Positions 8,477-17,589 of a DNA stretch of 30,066 nucleotides are shown here, in pieces. The notes below the pieces were generated by a model. The model saw nothing but the letters and a program-made list of their open reading frames with translations. It did no database searches and was not told the DNA's origin. Source of the stretch: a virus. The position numbers and the translations under genes were made by a program. Numbering within the stretch: the stretch's first letter is position 1; each line of letters begins with the position of its first letter. Location of the stretch: IMG/VR virus record IMGVR_UViG_3300025151_000190, positions 1 to 30,066 of that record; one strand, 5' to 3'.

Positions 8477-8486
8477 TATAAATATT
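8477..8486 (-). promoter_or_regulatory. Late-promoter-like motif AATATTTATA
   Basis: The sense-strand sequence AATATTTATA ends 16 nt before the ATG of the 7798-8460 gene, followed by AAAGGAAA. The same motif recurs upstream of other cluster-leading genes (13576, 17576, 20064, 23351, 23380, 27158). Confidence 0.5.
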
Positions 8487-8507
8487 GCGTTTTTAAAAAA
8501 ATTAATT

Positions 8508-11500
8508 TTATTCTCGTATATCAAAATTACCTTCTGTTCCAGGAGGTTGTGTTATTATACGATTACCACTTGACTCCACAAATTCAACTACAGGTTTACC
8601 ATCTGGTGTATCTTTTGAATTTACATTAAAATCTGGGCTAGTAATTTTACATCCATTGAATCTATGATTTTCTATACCACGTGGTAAAAAGTCTTGATGT
8701 TGAGCTCTTCTTAATGTTGTTCCAGCTGACGAAGAATATGATGTTTTTGCAAATTCTGAAAATCTACTAGCGGTAATAAATGGTAATATTGCTTCACTTT
8801 CCCAATAAGGTGTTGATCCAGTAATATATGTGTTACCTGAATATATTAAATATTGATGTACATATGTTGCTCCTTCGAATCGATCTGCCTTTCCAATTAC
8901 TATAGCATCATACTCTCTATAACTAGCAGAAATATTTGTTGGATTACTTAAATCCAATGTTGTAACAATATCTTCGAAACTACTAGTAGTTTTTAATACA
9001 CTATTTCTAGCAATATCAAGACTACTACTATAATCTATAATTTCAGGTTGTAAAAAGTTGTCTGGTGTTAAATTAATAGATTGAGAATAATCATTTATAC
9101 TACTAGTAATATTTGTTGTATTCATAATATTAATACTACTAGTATAATGTTGTTCTAATTTTGATATTCTTGCTAAAACAGTATCTTTACTACGTTCAAT
9201 AATTGTAGGTTGTATTAAAACACCTAACGTTTTATCAACACGTGCTGGTAGTAATTGTTCTAATTGTTTAAAAAATGATAAGTCAAATAAAGAAAATATT
9301 CTTAAATATGCGTTCATATCATTTTTATCAGCATATTTTCTCCAATAGTTTCTAGATACATTAACTAAATCAGGATATGAATATTTATCTTTATTACCAG
9401 GATCTCCTATGAGATCATCTAATATTGTAAATCCTAATTGAGAAATAATGTCTTCATTAATCATTGTTTGTGGCGAATAAAATACACCTAATCGATTAGA
9501 ATCTAATGGTGCAGTATCAAATTGATTTAATGATGCACGATTTTCAGTATTCAATGTTCCTGTTAATGTTGTAGACTCTAATCGAACTTTATTATCATCA
9601 AATGTTCCAGCTCCTAACGATATTCCGTCAAAATAATATGTTTCTTCTATAGAATCATATGGTTTATTATTAGTCCAATTTGCAAATGACGCAGAAATAG
9701 TTGATGTTACTGGTTGTACTCCAGTTAAACTTGAAGTTACTGAATGATCAATATTTTGAGTTAATGGTGTTCTAAATACTAATTCTTCATATGCATCTAT
9801 ATTTCCATCATATGCTGAAGGAGCTTTTGTATGATTAGTAAATGGAGAATCTAATAAACTACCGGTCCATATACGTAATTCTTGTACTTGACCTTGCAAT
9901 CTACTACCACCGGTGGTACCACCAATTATCATACTTCCTGGATTTGAAAAACTACTAGTAGCAGATGCTGAAACAGTTGCTACAATTTTTCCATATTTAG
10001 ATTTTTTTGCAACAATTTCTAAACTACCATTTGATCCTGTTCGTAATAATGTATTAACATATCCTCCATCAAATAATTCCATATCTGCAGAAGATGTTCC
10101 ATTTATTTGTATTTTTCCTAATGTTCCTCTACTAAATTCAATAGTAACATCATTACCTCCTACAGAATATAAATTCATAGTAGTTGGTATAGTTGGATTT
10201 GTTAATACATTGTCAGTTTTAAAACGCAATTCTACACTTCCAATTGGTTGATTATAATCTACTTGTACTGTTCCTGCAGTATTTTGTATCAAATCTAATG
10301 CATAATCAAAATTTAATTTTTCATATACTGGAGGTCTTGCTATTCTAGGTCCTCCATATTCTTGTATTGTTATTAATGATTGCGGAACACCATAACATGC
10401 TAATAACGCTTGTATACTACGCTTAGTTCCTTTTGACTTTAATAATCCTGGAATATTATTTACAATTCTTCTCCATGTATGAAATGCAATATCTCTACTA
10501 GGCAATGATGGATCTCCTACAGAATTAGATCCAGTTAAAGGAACACCATTAATATCAGTGCCTAATGTATATTTCCATAAATCATCAGATTGACCACCAT
10601 TTGTTAATTTCCATCCAAATTGTTTTGCAACAGAATATAATAATTCATTTGGCATTCCAATTTTTGGATGTTCTTCTCTAGAATTAATTTTTGTCATTTC
10701 ATTGATATATGTATACAATATATCATAATGTTGTCCTAACATGTTAACAAAACTAGACAAATGTTCATTGTTTTCATCTAATAACATGAATTCTGGAACA
10801 TTTCTTATAATTCTATTATTATTACGTGTATCATATACTGATGCACTTTCGTAAATACCATTATACCAATTTTCAAAATTACTACTTGTTACAGAATATA
10901 ATTGATATGGATATGTTGAATTACTTTTTGGTACTGGAGAAATATAACTACCAGTTACAAATTCTACAGTAGGATTTTCTAATGGAATATTATGTGTAAA
11001 TAAACCAGAAGAAGATTGATAATATAAAAATTGTTCGAATTGATCAAATCCACCAATTAAATTATTATATAATGTTTTATTTTCAACTGCATTTAATTTT
11101 GCAGTAGAGCCTGAAACTGCTGCTATCGATGCAGATTGAGCTGTATAATACTCTAATAATTCTACTTTATATTTGAAGTTAGCTAAACGTTCTGTTGCAG
11201 AACTGTAAAATATAAAATTATTAAAATCTGTAAAATCAATGTTTAATTGAACTCCAGATAAACTTCCAGAAAAATATGAGTCAATTATTTGTTGAGATGT
11301 TTGTAATGATGATCCTAATAAATCATTCCAATTTTTTAATGAAGTTTCATTAGAAGTATTTTGTTCTGCAGATGCATACCAATTTACACCAGAAATAACA
11401 TTAAATGTAACAGCTTGTATTGCTTCTGTAATAGATATATTATCAATATATGGTAATTTATTTTCTCGTACAATCCAACATTTAAAATTTTTCTCTATAT

Positions 11501-12122
11501 CTCTAGAAATTGGTTCATATAATTTTACAAATAAATATTTTCCAACAACCACGCTATTAACAAACATTGCTGTTTGATTTCTAGAAAAATTTAGTAAATA
11601 TCTTTCATGAGCATCATCAGTTAATGATGTTTGATATACATTATTAATATACTGGTTAATTGATTGTAAAAAATGTACATTAGTTTCGTCAATTGCTCGT
11701 AAACGTATTTCTGTCCTATCTGGTGATATTTCGTCAATTGCTAATAATTGTCTATTATAACTTCCTATAATATTTTCAAAAAAGTTTATAACTATTTTAT
11801 AATTACCGCTAGTTAATTTTAAATTTGTTAATGTTTCTGATATATTAAATTTAACTGGTTGTGTTAATTGTATTTCATTTCCATCATTATCAAATATTGG
11901 ATTATTATAATCAGTTAATAATATATTATGTTTTGCAGTTATCCAAGAATCTCCTGAATATACATGTAATTCATTGGAACTATTTACTGATGTTAATGGT
12001 ATTGGAACATATGGAAATGTTGTATCTTTAAATAAAGATTTATCTATACTACTATATCGTTCTCCTGCTATTGCATTAGTTGCATTATTAATATTTTCTA
12101 TATTTGAATATTGTTTTAACAT
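8508..12122 (-). CDS. Large baseplate wedge protein, gp7-like, with embedded LamG-like domain
   Basis: At 1204 residues this is the largest complete gene here. Size and position downstream of gp25 and gp6 homologues fit T4 gp7 (about 1030 residues), which clamps the baseplate wedge. A central segment (about 535-595; HTWRRIVNNIPGLLKSKGTKRSIQALLACYG) resembles the conserved helical core of phage tail protein I/baseplate assembly proteins. About 620-755 looks like an inserted LamG-like beta sandwich (IGSVELRFKT to LQGQVQELRIW). A later conserved block at about 920-980 contains YWRKYADKNDMNAYLRIFSLFDLSFFKQLEQLLP. Ser-rich linkers are frequent. Start ATG follows the upstream stop by one base (TGATATG), so coupling is likely. 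The gp7 equivalence is inferred from context and size. Confidence 0.65.
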   Translation of the reverse strand: MLKQYSNIENINNATNAIAGERYSSIDKSLFKDTTFPYVPIPLTSVNSSNELHVYSGDSWITAKHNILLTDYNNPIFDNDGNEIQLTQPVKFNISETLTNLKLTSGNYKIVINFFENIIGSYNRQLLAIDEISPDRTEIRLRAIDETNVHFLQSINQYINNVYQTSLTDDAHERYLLNFSRNQTAMFVNSVVVGKYLFVKLYEPISRDIEKNFKCWIVRENKLPYIDNISITEAIQAVTFNVISGVNWYASAEQNTSNETSLKNWNDLLGSSLQTSQQIIDSYFSGSLSGVQLNIDFTDFNNFIFYSSATERLANFKYKVELLEYYTAQSASIAAVSGSTAKLNAVENKTLYNNLIGGFDQFEQFLYYQSSSGLFTHNIPLENPTVEFVTGSYISPVPKSNSTYPYQLYSVTSSNFENWYNGIYESASVYDTRNNNRIIRNVPEFMLLDENNEHLSSFVNMLGQHYDILYTYINEMTKINSREEHPKIGMPNELLYSVAKQFGWKLTNGGQSDDLWKYTLGTDINGVPLTGSNSVGDPSLPSRDIAFHTWRRIVNNIPGLLKSKGTKRSIQALLACYGVPQSLITIQEYGGPRIARPPVYEKLNFDYALDLIQNTAGTVQVDYNQPIGSVELRFKTDNVLTNPTIPTTMNLYSVGGNDVTIEFSRGTLGKIQINGTSSADMELFDGGYVNTLLRTGSNGSLEIVAKKSKYGKIVATVSASATSSFSNPGSMIIGGTTGGSRLQGQVQELRIWTGSLLDSPFTNHTKAPSAYDGNIDAYEELVFRTPLTQNIDHSVTSSLTGVQPVTSTISASFANWTNNKPYDSIEETYYFDGISLGAGTFDDNKVRLESTTLTGTLNTENRASLNQFDTAPLDSNRLGVFYSPQTMINEDIISQLGFTILDDLIGDPGNKDKYSYPDLVNVSRNYWRKYADKNDMNAYLRIFSLFDLSFFKQLEQLLPARVDKTLGVLIQPTIIERSKDTVLARISKLEQHYTSSINIMNTTNITSSINDYSQSINLTPDNFLQPEIIDYSSSLDIARNSVLKTTSSFEDIVTTLDLSNPTNISASYREYDAIVIGKADRFEGATYVHQYLIYSGNTYITGSTPYWESEAILPFITASRFSEFAKTSYSSSAGTTLRRAQHQDFLPRGIENHRFNGCKITSPDFNVNSKDTPDGKPVVEFVESSGNRIITQPPGTEGNFDIRE

Positions 12123-12123
12123 A

Positions 12124-13011
12124 TCATGTTTGAGGAGATAATATATCTATCCTATAATTTGTTGGTTGTTTTCCATATTTTGCATATTTTGCAGTACCAG
12201 TTAATCCTTTTCCAGGATCATCAATCAATTCAATATTCCAATACATTGTACTTCGTAAATACCAGGCCGGTCCTCCAGCTACTAATTTTACAAAATATAT
12301 ATCATAATCAAACATATCAGCTGGATCTATTATATATACCAATTTCAAATATGGCCACATTGAACTATAACTATTTCCAGTAAATCCAACATAATTTGCA
12401 TAATCTTGGGATCTTGTATATGCTCTTGGTTTTGTAGATCCATATATTGGATTACCATCTGCTCCTATTTTATTATTTTGTCTATGATTAGTTGGCATAT
12501 CACGTTTAATTGATAATTCATATCCAGTATTACGGAACGGATCTCCTTCTTCTTTTTGATTTAATGAAGTTGCAATAGTAAATCTAATTACTTGATTTGT
12601 CTCACGAACAGCAGTAATAATTTCTGGTGTTAATACAAATCCATAAACTTCTCCTAATGGAGTTCCAGATAATGTTTGTGCAAATGGAATGGTACGGGGT
12701 CCAGCCTTACCGCTAGGATTAAGATCATTAATATTCCAATTGCTATCATATGATAAATTAATTTTTTTATACTCATTAAATGCTGAATTTGGATCAATTG
12801 GGACTCTATGAAATCCAGATACAGGATCAACTCCAAATTCTTCTAAGCTTAAATCTGGTAATGCAAGATCAAAGTCATCAGAATCAATAGTTGTACTAGG
12901 AGGAAATGAAAAATATCGAAATTGAGTATCAACTGCTTTAACAACAGATCGATTAGTATAGTTTCGACGAAGTTGTTCAAATATAATTAGTTCTTCATTA
13001 TTTGCTGCCAT
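12124..13011 (-). CDS. Probable baseplate protein (gp8 position), function unrecognised
   Basis: A 295-residue protein without a family I can name. It has no signal peptide or membrane segment. It is rich in aromatic residues and prolines, with beta-type stretches (QVIRFTIATSL; WPYLKLVYIIDPADMFDYDIYFVKLVAGGPAWYLRSTMYWNIELID), as expected of a compact structural protein. It lies between the gp6-like and gp7-like genes, and its length is near that of T4 gp8 (334). That makes a gp8-type wedge role reasonable, but the match is positional only. Its start overlaps the preceding gene by 14 nt and its stop is one base from the gp7-like start. Confidence 0.5.
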   Translation of the reverse strand: MAANNEELIIFEQLRRNYTNRSVVKAVDTQFRYFSFPPSTTIDSDDFDLALPDLSLEEFGVDPVSGFHRVPIDPNSAFNEYKKINLSYDSNWNINDLNPSGKAGPRTIPFAQTLSGTPLGEVYGFVLTPEIITAVRETNQVIRFTIATSLNQKEEGDPFRNTGYELSIKRDMPTNHRQNNKIGADGNPIYGSTKPRAYTRSQDYANYVGFTGNSYSSMWPYLKLVYIIDPADMFDYDIYFVKLVAGGPAWYLRSTMYWNIELIDDPGKGLTGTAKYAKYGKQPTNYRIDILSPQT

Positions 13012-13570
13012 TTGTTTCTCCTACTGATAATGTAATATTACCGGCATCATCTCTTTTATTAACTGCACTTAAATTTGATTTAAAATATATTCCTTTAGAG
13101 TTATATTCTCTAGCTAAACTTTGTTCTACAGGAGTTGGTGATGGGTCTGGTGATTTTGAATTAGTATTTGATTTACCATATAAATTGCTTTTTTGTGGTT
13201 TTTTATTTTGTATTGATTTTAAATACTCATCTTTACTAATAGTAATTGGATCATTTGGTGATTTTAACGGAGCTTCTGTAGTTGGAATCCTTCCATTACC
13301 AGTATCTCCTAAAGCAGTATCAGAACCTGGAGTTCTAGAAGGAAGTTCATTGCCAACTGTTTGCGGGTCTCTAACAACAGGAGGTTGGTTAGAATTACCT
13401 GCTGTTTGAATTGGATTTCCAGCTAATGCAATTGCTTTATCTTTTAAACTATTTATTGCGTCAAGTCGATCTTGAACATTACCAACTGCATCTTGTAAAG
13501 AGTCTAGGCCTCCTATTTGAGATTGTTTTTTTAATGTTTTTAATTTTGATATTAGTTTATAATGATTCAT
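12998..13570 (-). CDS. Low-complexity tail-cluster protein, unknown function
   Basis: A 190-residue protein with a basic N-terminal helix (YKLISKLKTLKKQSQ), a helical stretch to about 50, then a long Pro/Ser/Asn/Gly-rich disordered region (about 52-150). The C-terminal ~40 residues are more ordered (EQSLAREYNSKGIYFKSNL; NITLSVGETNG). I do not recognise it. The disordered character suggests a connector or scaffold in the baseplate cluster. The leader is unusual: a promoter-like AATATTTATA ends only 5 nt before the ATG, leaving no room for a Shine-Dalgarno site if transcription starts just downstream. It overlaps the next gene by 14 nt. Confidence 0.55.
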   Translation of the reverse strand: MNHYKLISKLKTLKKQSQIGGLDSLQDAVGNVQDRLDAINSLKDKAIALAGNPIQTAGNSNQPPVVRDPQTVGNELPSRTPGSDTALGDTGNGRIPTTEAPLKSPNDPITISKDEYLKSIQNKKPQKSNLYGKSNTNSKSPDPSPTPVEQSLAREYNSKGIYFKSNLSAVNKRDDAGNITLSVGETNGSK

Positions 13571-13575
13571 ATATG

Positions 13576-13585
13576 TATAAATATT
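13576..13585 (-). promoter_or_regulatory. Late-promoter-like motif AATATTTATA
   Basis: Exact sense-strand AATATTTATA, 5 nt before the ATG of the 12998-13570 gene. If it is a -10 element, the transcript would be leaderless or start inside the gene, so either the true start is downstream or the element serves another purpose. Confidence 0.4.
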
Positions 13586-13611
13586 AAACTAAAAAAATAT
13601 GAATATTAATT

Positions 13612-14775
13612 TTATCTTGTAACTTTGAAATAAAATTTATCACTAATATATTCTTCTAGATATCCATCGACTACTTTAAATTCTAATCTATAATATCGCT
13701 CAGGCATAAGTCCAGACATATCCATTTGGATAAAACTACTTGTGCTATCACAACTAATGTTTGTGTAAGATGCATCATATGGAACAATTGTTTCATCTGT
13801 AGCAGCATCTATTACTGTATATAATGAACTACTAGGAAGATACTTTACTGTTCTCATTGGAAATACATTGGTTGGAGATTTTTGTGGATATTTGTCTCGA
13901 CCAAATATTCTAAGTTTAACTACTTCTTGATCTTTATATGATTTTTTTAATCTAGTATATACAGCATATGAATCTAAATCTATAGCAGATAAACTACCTG
14001 TTGAAAAACTAGATTTATCAAAATACATTAATATTCTTGGAACATATACTGTGTGTGAATCTCTACTAAAAAATCTTACAAATCCTGATACTGCAGAATC
14101 TTCTTCATCATCATCTGAAAACTTCAATATAAAACCATAATTTGGTACTGTATATCCACCGCTTCCAGATATCCATAATTTAACAGCATTTGTTATATCC
14201 ATATTAATATCAGTAGGACGTACTGATGTATCCATTAATGATGTTGTAGTAAATGATTGTGAATATAATGTAGAACTACCACTAATATTTGCAGATCCAG
14301 ATTCATAAAGCCAACTTCCTCCAGTTCCAGATCCAGATATATATAATGTACTACCTGTTGGCATATTTACGTTTTGACTACTAGATATCCAAAAATATGA
14401 TCCAGATTTAGGATTATCCCATGTACATCCATTTATTTCAGGGCTTGTTTCATAGTTTAAATATCCTGTTCCATTTGTCCAATCTTGCCCAACTACATTT
14501 GCATTAATTGTAAATGAAGAAGGTAAATTTTTTGCATGCGTTGTATATAATTGTAACATAAATTTACAATCATTTATTCCAACACTATATTTTGATAAAG
14601 TATTTGATATATCATTCATATCAAATTTAATTAATGATCTAGATAATGAATAACTTGAAGTTACGCCAGTTGTTAAACGTTTTCCTACTTCTAATATTTC
14701 ATCTAATCCAGTATTAACTTTAGGTCGTCCTTGATATAATGTAGCGTCATTTGATGGATATATTATTTTAAACAT
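13612..14775 (-). CDS. DNRLRE-like beta-sandwich structural protein
   Basis: A 387-residue protein whose first ~250 residues have the pattern of the DNRLRE/CBM-like fold: an opening YPSNDATLYQG, SRSLIKFDMNDIS, the strand CKFMLQLYTTHAKNLPSSFTINANVVGQDWTNGTG, then ITNAVKLWISGSGGYTVPNYGFILKF, and a closing FFSRDSHTVYVPRILMYF. In that family the domain mediates adhesion or carbohydrate binding on surface proteins. The C-terminal ~130 residues look like one or two further beta domains. It sits directly after gp6 in transcription order, where T4 has baseplate wedge genes, so it is probably a peripheral baseplate or fibre protein. The Gly/Ser-rich stretch about 145-175 is a likely linker. Confidence 0.65.
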   Translation of the reverse strand: MFKIIYPSNDATLYQGRPKVNTGLDEILEVGKRLTTGVTSSYSLSRSLIKFDMNDISNTLSKYSVGINDCKFMLQLYTTHAKNLPSSFTINANVVGQDWTNGTGYLNYETSPEINGCTWDNPKSGSYFWISSSQNVNMPTGSTLYISGSGTGGSWLYESGSANISGSSTLYSQSFTTTSLMDTSVRPTDINMDITNAVKLWISGSGGYTVPNYGFILKFSDDDEEDSAVSGFVRFFSRDSHTVYVPRILMYFDKSSFSTGSLSAIDLDSYAVYTRLKKSYKDQEVVKLRIFGRDKYPQKSPTNVFPMRTVKYLPSSSLYTVIDAATDETIVPYDASYTNISCDSTSSFIQMDMSGLMPERYYRLEFKVVDGYLEEYISDKFYFKVTR

Positions 14776-14791
14776 AATGTTTTATTCTTTT

Positions 14792-16672
14792 TTAATAATT
14801 TACTACTCTTCCTTTAATATCTTTTTTAGGAAATTTAACTTCAAAGATTGCTGGATCTAATGGTGGATATATTATTCCTTGTTTAGTCGCTGTATTTAAA
14901 TCATAAATATTTCCAGAATAATTATTTGCTGTATCATATAAATTTTTAATATTAACGTCTACTACTGAATTTACTCCTCTAACTCTTCCTAATAAATTCA
15001 TAATATCAGACATTACTATAGGTTGATTAATTTGCCATTTATCAATGTCAAAATATGTTTTTAATTCTTCTATACAATTTAATAATACTTCATTACTATT
15101 GTAATTAGTTGCAACTGTTATTTCAAATTCTAATCCAATATTAATAATAAATGCATCAATAATGTTTATAGCGTCGGTTAATATTCTATAATAATCTAAG
15201 TAATTTTTTAAATTTGTTTTAATTGCTTCATTTAAACTAGTTAAATTTCTATTCCTATCAAATCCTAATACATATAAATTCATTGCTAATGGATTAGGAA
15301 TTCTTGTAGTTTCAAATTGATTTTGTGATAATTGATCGTCTGGAACTATATATGATTTTGCAACACTTCCAAATTTAGCTGGCATTGAATAACATCTTAT
15401 TATATAATCATCTCTTGTAACTAATCTATTTTGAGTAGCAAAATTAGCCATTGCATTATTTTTTATATCTTGTACAGAGTCTCCTGATTTACCACCAGTA
15501 GCTGGTTTTTCATTACTAACAGTAACACTTGATTTTACAAAATTATTCATTGCAGCCGATGTTGTTGCATTTGGATCATCGTCAAAATCAATTTTTTCTA
15601 TTTTTGTCAATACACCTGCAGATACATTATCAGAAACGCCTCCTCCAATTGTATATGTTATAGTTAACGTTGTATTAGAAGGAGCTTGTCCATATGCCCT
15701 CGTATATAAAAAATTAGAAGGATCAATATCAACATCAATTGGTCGTCTAAATACAGCTAACCCATTGCCAACGTTGTCTGGATTTGGTATAATTTCTTCG
15801 TCATTGTTATCAGATATACCAGCACCAAATTGTATTTCTAATTTTCTATCACTTCTTAATCTAGTAATAAATCTTTTTGATGTTTTTAATAATTTTAATA
15901 AACTAGGACTAGATGATCTATATTGAGCAAAGTCTGGATCATTTTCTATTAAATTTGGAACTTCCTGAAATATAGTATCTTGTGCTAAATATTCAACTTC
16001 ATACCAAGCATCTCCGTCTGTTTCTGTACATGAAACTATATCAATAATATTAGTATCATCAATAACTACTTTATCATATTGTTTTGGTGTTGTAAAAGAA
16101 AATGTAGCTGTTTTTAATTTTCCTGATACTACTTGTGCTTGTTTTTTTAATAAATAATATATAGGTTGTTTTGTTGTTTCATTACTTTCATATACAGTTA
16201 CTTCGGTTGGATTAATTGATGAACTAAAAGAAAAATCTACGGTATCTAATGTTCTAAATTCTGCGCTACCGTCTGTTTGTTTAATTTGTAATCCTGGTTT
16301 AATTGTTAATGCATAACTAAAATCAGGAGAAACATTAGTTCCAGAACCAGTTGCTGGTATTAATTGAAATATATCAATATTACAATATGAAGGAATTGCG
16401 TTTTTTGATTTATATCCTAATGTTTTAGCTAAATCATAAATATTTTTTCGTTCTGACGCTTGTTCTAATAATGATTCTTTTAAATTATTATCAGCATAAT
16501 AACTTAATACATCACCAACATATGATGCCATTTCCATAAATAACATCCCGGGTGAAGATTCATTAAAATCGTTATAATCATTTGGAAAATACTGTTTTGT
16601 AAAATCAATTAAATTTTTTCTAAATTGACCAAAGTCTTTTCCTAAATATGATATATCTTTTGTTACCTCCAT
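14792..16672 (-). CDS. 6: Baseplate wedge subunit gp6 (baseplate J-like)
   Basis: A 626-residue protein, close to T4 gp6 (660). The N-terminus (DFGQFRKNLIDFTKQYFPNDYNDFNESSPGMLFMEMASYVGDVLSYYADNNLKESLL) is the classic gp6/baseplate J opening, and KNIYDLAKTLGYKSKNAIPS follows. The mid-part has a J-type core with TRDDYIIRCYSMPAKFGSVAKSYIVPDD (about 420-450), and the C-terminus has a ferredoxin-like IGLEFEITVATNYN and GRVRGVNSVVDVNI. Gp6 dimers form the inner ring holding the wedges together. It follows gp25 with 8 nt between, with a GGAAT-type ribosome-binding site overlapping the gp25 stop; gp6 and gp25 are partners in the wedge core of all contractile systems. Confidence 0.93.
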   Translation of the reverse strand: MEVTKDISYLGKDFGQFRKNLIDFTKQYFPNDYNDFNESSPGMLFMEMASYVGDVLSYYADNNLKESLLEQASERKNIYDLAKTLGYKSKNAIPSYCNIDIFQLIPATGSGTNVSPDFSYALTIKPGLQIKQTDGSAEFRTLDTVDFSFSSSINPTEVTVYESNETTKQPIYYLLKKQAQVVSGKLKTATFSFTTPKQYDKVVIDDTNIIDIVSCTETDGDAWYEVEYLAQDTIFQEVPNLIENDPDFAQYRSSSPSLLKLLKTSKRFITRLRSDRKLEIQFGAGISDNNDEEIIPNPDNVGNGLAVFRRPIDVDIDPSNFLYTRAYGQAPSNTTLTITYTIGGGVSDNVSAGVLTKIEKIDFDDDPNATTSAAMNNFVKSSVTVSNEKPATGGKSGDSVQDIKNNAMANFATQNRLVTRDDYIIRCYSMPAKFGSVAKSYIVPDDQLSQNQFETTRIPNPLAMNLYVLGFDRNRNLTSLNEAIKTNLKNYLDYYRILTDAINIIDAFIINIGLEFEITVATNYNSNEVLLNCIEELKTYFDIDKWQINQPIVMSDIMNLLGRVRGVNSVVDVNIKNLYDTANNYSGNIYDLNTATKQGIIYPPLDPAIFEVKFPKKDIKGRVVNY

Positions 16673-16680
16673 ATTAATTC

Positions 16681-17124
16681 CTATTCAATTTTAAGTATTC
16701 CATCTTGACCTGCAAATATTGTAATTGTTTTTTCTGATTCTGTTCCCGATACTGTAAATGTAACTGATATTTTTATGTCATGTATCATGTTAGGATCATC
16801 TTCTTGTGTAACAATTTCTAAATTAGTAATTATTATATATGGTAACCAAAAACTTACAGCATCTGTTATTGTATCTGTTATAAATTCTTTTAATTCAGTA
16901 ACATTTGGTTCAAAAACTAAATTTAAAAGATCTGTACCAAAATTAGGTTGCAAATATCGTTCGCCTTTTCTTGTTAACAATAATGTTTTAACATTGGTAG
17001 ATGCTTGATCAAATGTAGTAAATGTTTTTTGAAAAACTCCTGGCGCGTTGAATGGAAATTTAACACCAATTGCTCGATTTGGTGTTAATGTATTTGTATC
17101 TATTTCAACAATATTATATGCCAT
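16681..17124 (-). CDS. 25: Baseplate wedge protein gp25 (GPW/gp25 family)
   Basis: A 147-residue protein, a little longer than T4 gp25 (132). The family core TRKGERYLQPNFGTDLLNLVFEPN (about 51-74) is clear: a helix-strand unit that joins sheath to wedge. Where many gp25/TssE proteins carry the conserved EPR triad, this one has EPN (72-74), losing the arginine. Downstream are an amphipathic helix (ELKEFITDTITDAVSFWLPY) and beta strands (HDIKISVTFTV). It overlaps the previous stop by one base (TAATG) and is followed by gp6. Confidence 0.92.
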   Translation of the reverse strand: MAYNIVEIDTNTLTPNRAIGVKFPFNAPGVFQKTFTTFDQASTNVKTLLLTRKGERYLQPNFGTDLLNLVFEPNVTELKEFITDTITDAVSFWLPYIIITNLEIVTQEDDPNMIHDIKISVTFTVSGTESEKTITIFAGQDGILKIE

Positions 17125-17558
17125 TATCTACTTTTCTTTTTATCAATTGCTTTCATTAATGCACTATAATCTCGTGTCATAGCTTTTGCAATAACATTAT
17201 CTACTTTCATAGATTTACCTGTTTCTGGATCTTGCATTACTTGTGGAGCTATGGGAGCTGCAGTCATTGTAGATTGTACTCCAAAGTTTTTAGCATTTCT
17301 TGAATCCATAAATATATTTTCATTCATTATATTTGCATAATTAGATGGCTCATGGAGAACATCTGTTTGATTTAATACATCAGAAAATTTATTTTCTTTA
17401 AATTTATTATGTTTCTTTTCTGGTACTGGTTTTTTTATTTCATTAACAGTACGTTGTAACCCTTCTTGTAAAATTTCAGTTAATTCTTCTTTAATTACTG
17501 ATCTAACTTCTTCTTTTACAATTTTTCTTAAAACTTGTATAAACTTTTTTTGTTCCAT
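17124..17558 (-). CDS. Small helical tail-cluster protein, unknown
   Basis: A 144-residue protein. Residues 1-40 form a charged amphipathic helix (KKFIQVLRKIVKEEVRSVIKEELTEILQEGL), the middle is polar and probably disordered, and the C-terminus has IAKAMTRDYSALMKAIDKKK. I recognise no domain. It lies immediately before gp25 with a one-base stop/start overlap. Its first ~20 residues resemble other helical N-termini in this window (4118-4666 and 23420-24754), but less strongly. It is likely a minor baseplate or assembly factor. Confidence 0.6.
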   Translation of the reverse strand: MEQKKFIQVLRKIVKEEVRSVIKEELTEILQEGLQRTVNEIKKPVPEKKHNKFKENKFSDVLNQTDVLHEPSNYANIMNENIFMDSRNAKNFGVQSTMTAAPIAPQVMQDPETGKSMKVDNVIAKAMTRDYSALMKAIDKKKSR

Positions 17559-17575
17559 AATTGTTCTTCTTTTTT

Positions 17576-17585
17576 TATAAATATT
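17576..17585 (-). promoter_or_regulatory. Late-promoter-like motif AATATTTATA
   Basis: Exact sense-strand AATATTTATA, 18 nt before the ATG of the small gene preceding gp25, with a purine-rich AAAGAAGAA between. It would drive the gp25-gp6 gene set. Confidence 0.5.
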
Positions 17586-17589
17586 AACA

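Noticed and set aside
8970-9150. Repeated ACTACTAGT palindromes, including ACTACTAGTAGT near 8983
   Set aside because: They arise from Ser-Ser-Ser and Thr-Ser codon runs (AGT/ACT) in the coding frame and lack regular spacing, so they are not a repeat array.
9913-10251. Plus-strand 112-codon frame
   Set aside because: Antisense shadow of the gp7-like gene; composition follows the complementary coding strand.
12126-13409. Several open frames on both strands over the unknown tail genes
   Set aside because: They are shadows of the coupled minus-strand genes at 12124-13011 and 12998-13570, which fit the operon spacing and have normal protein composition.
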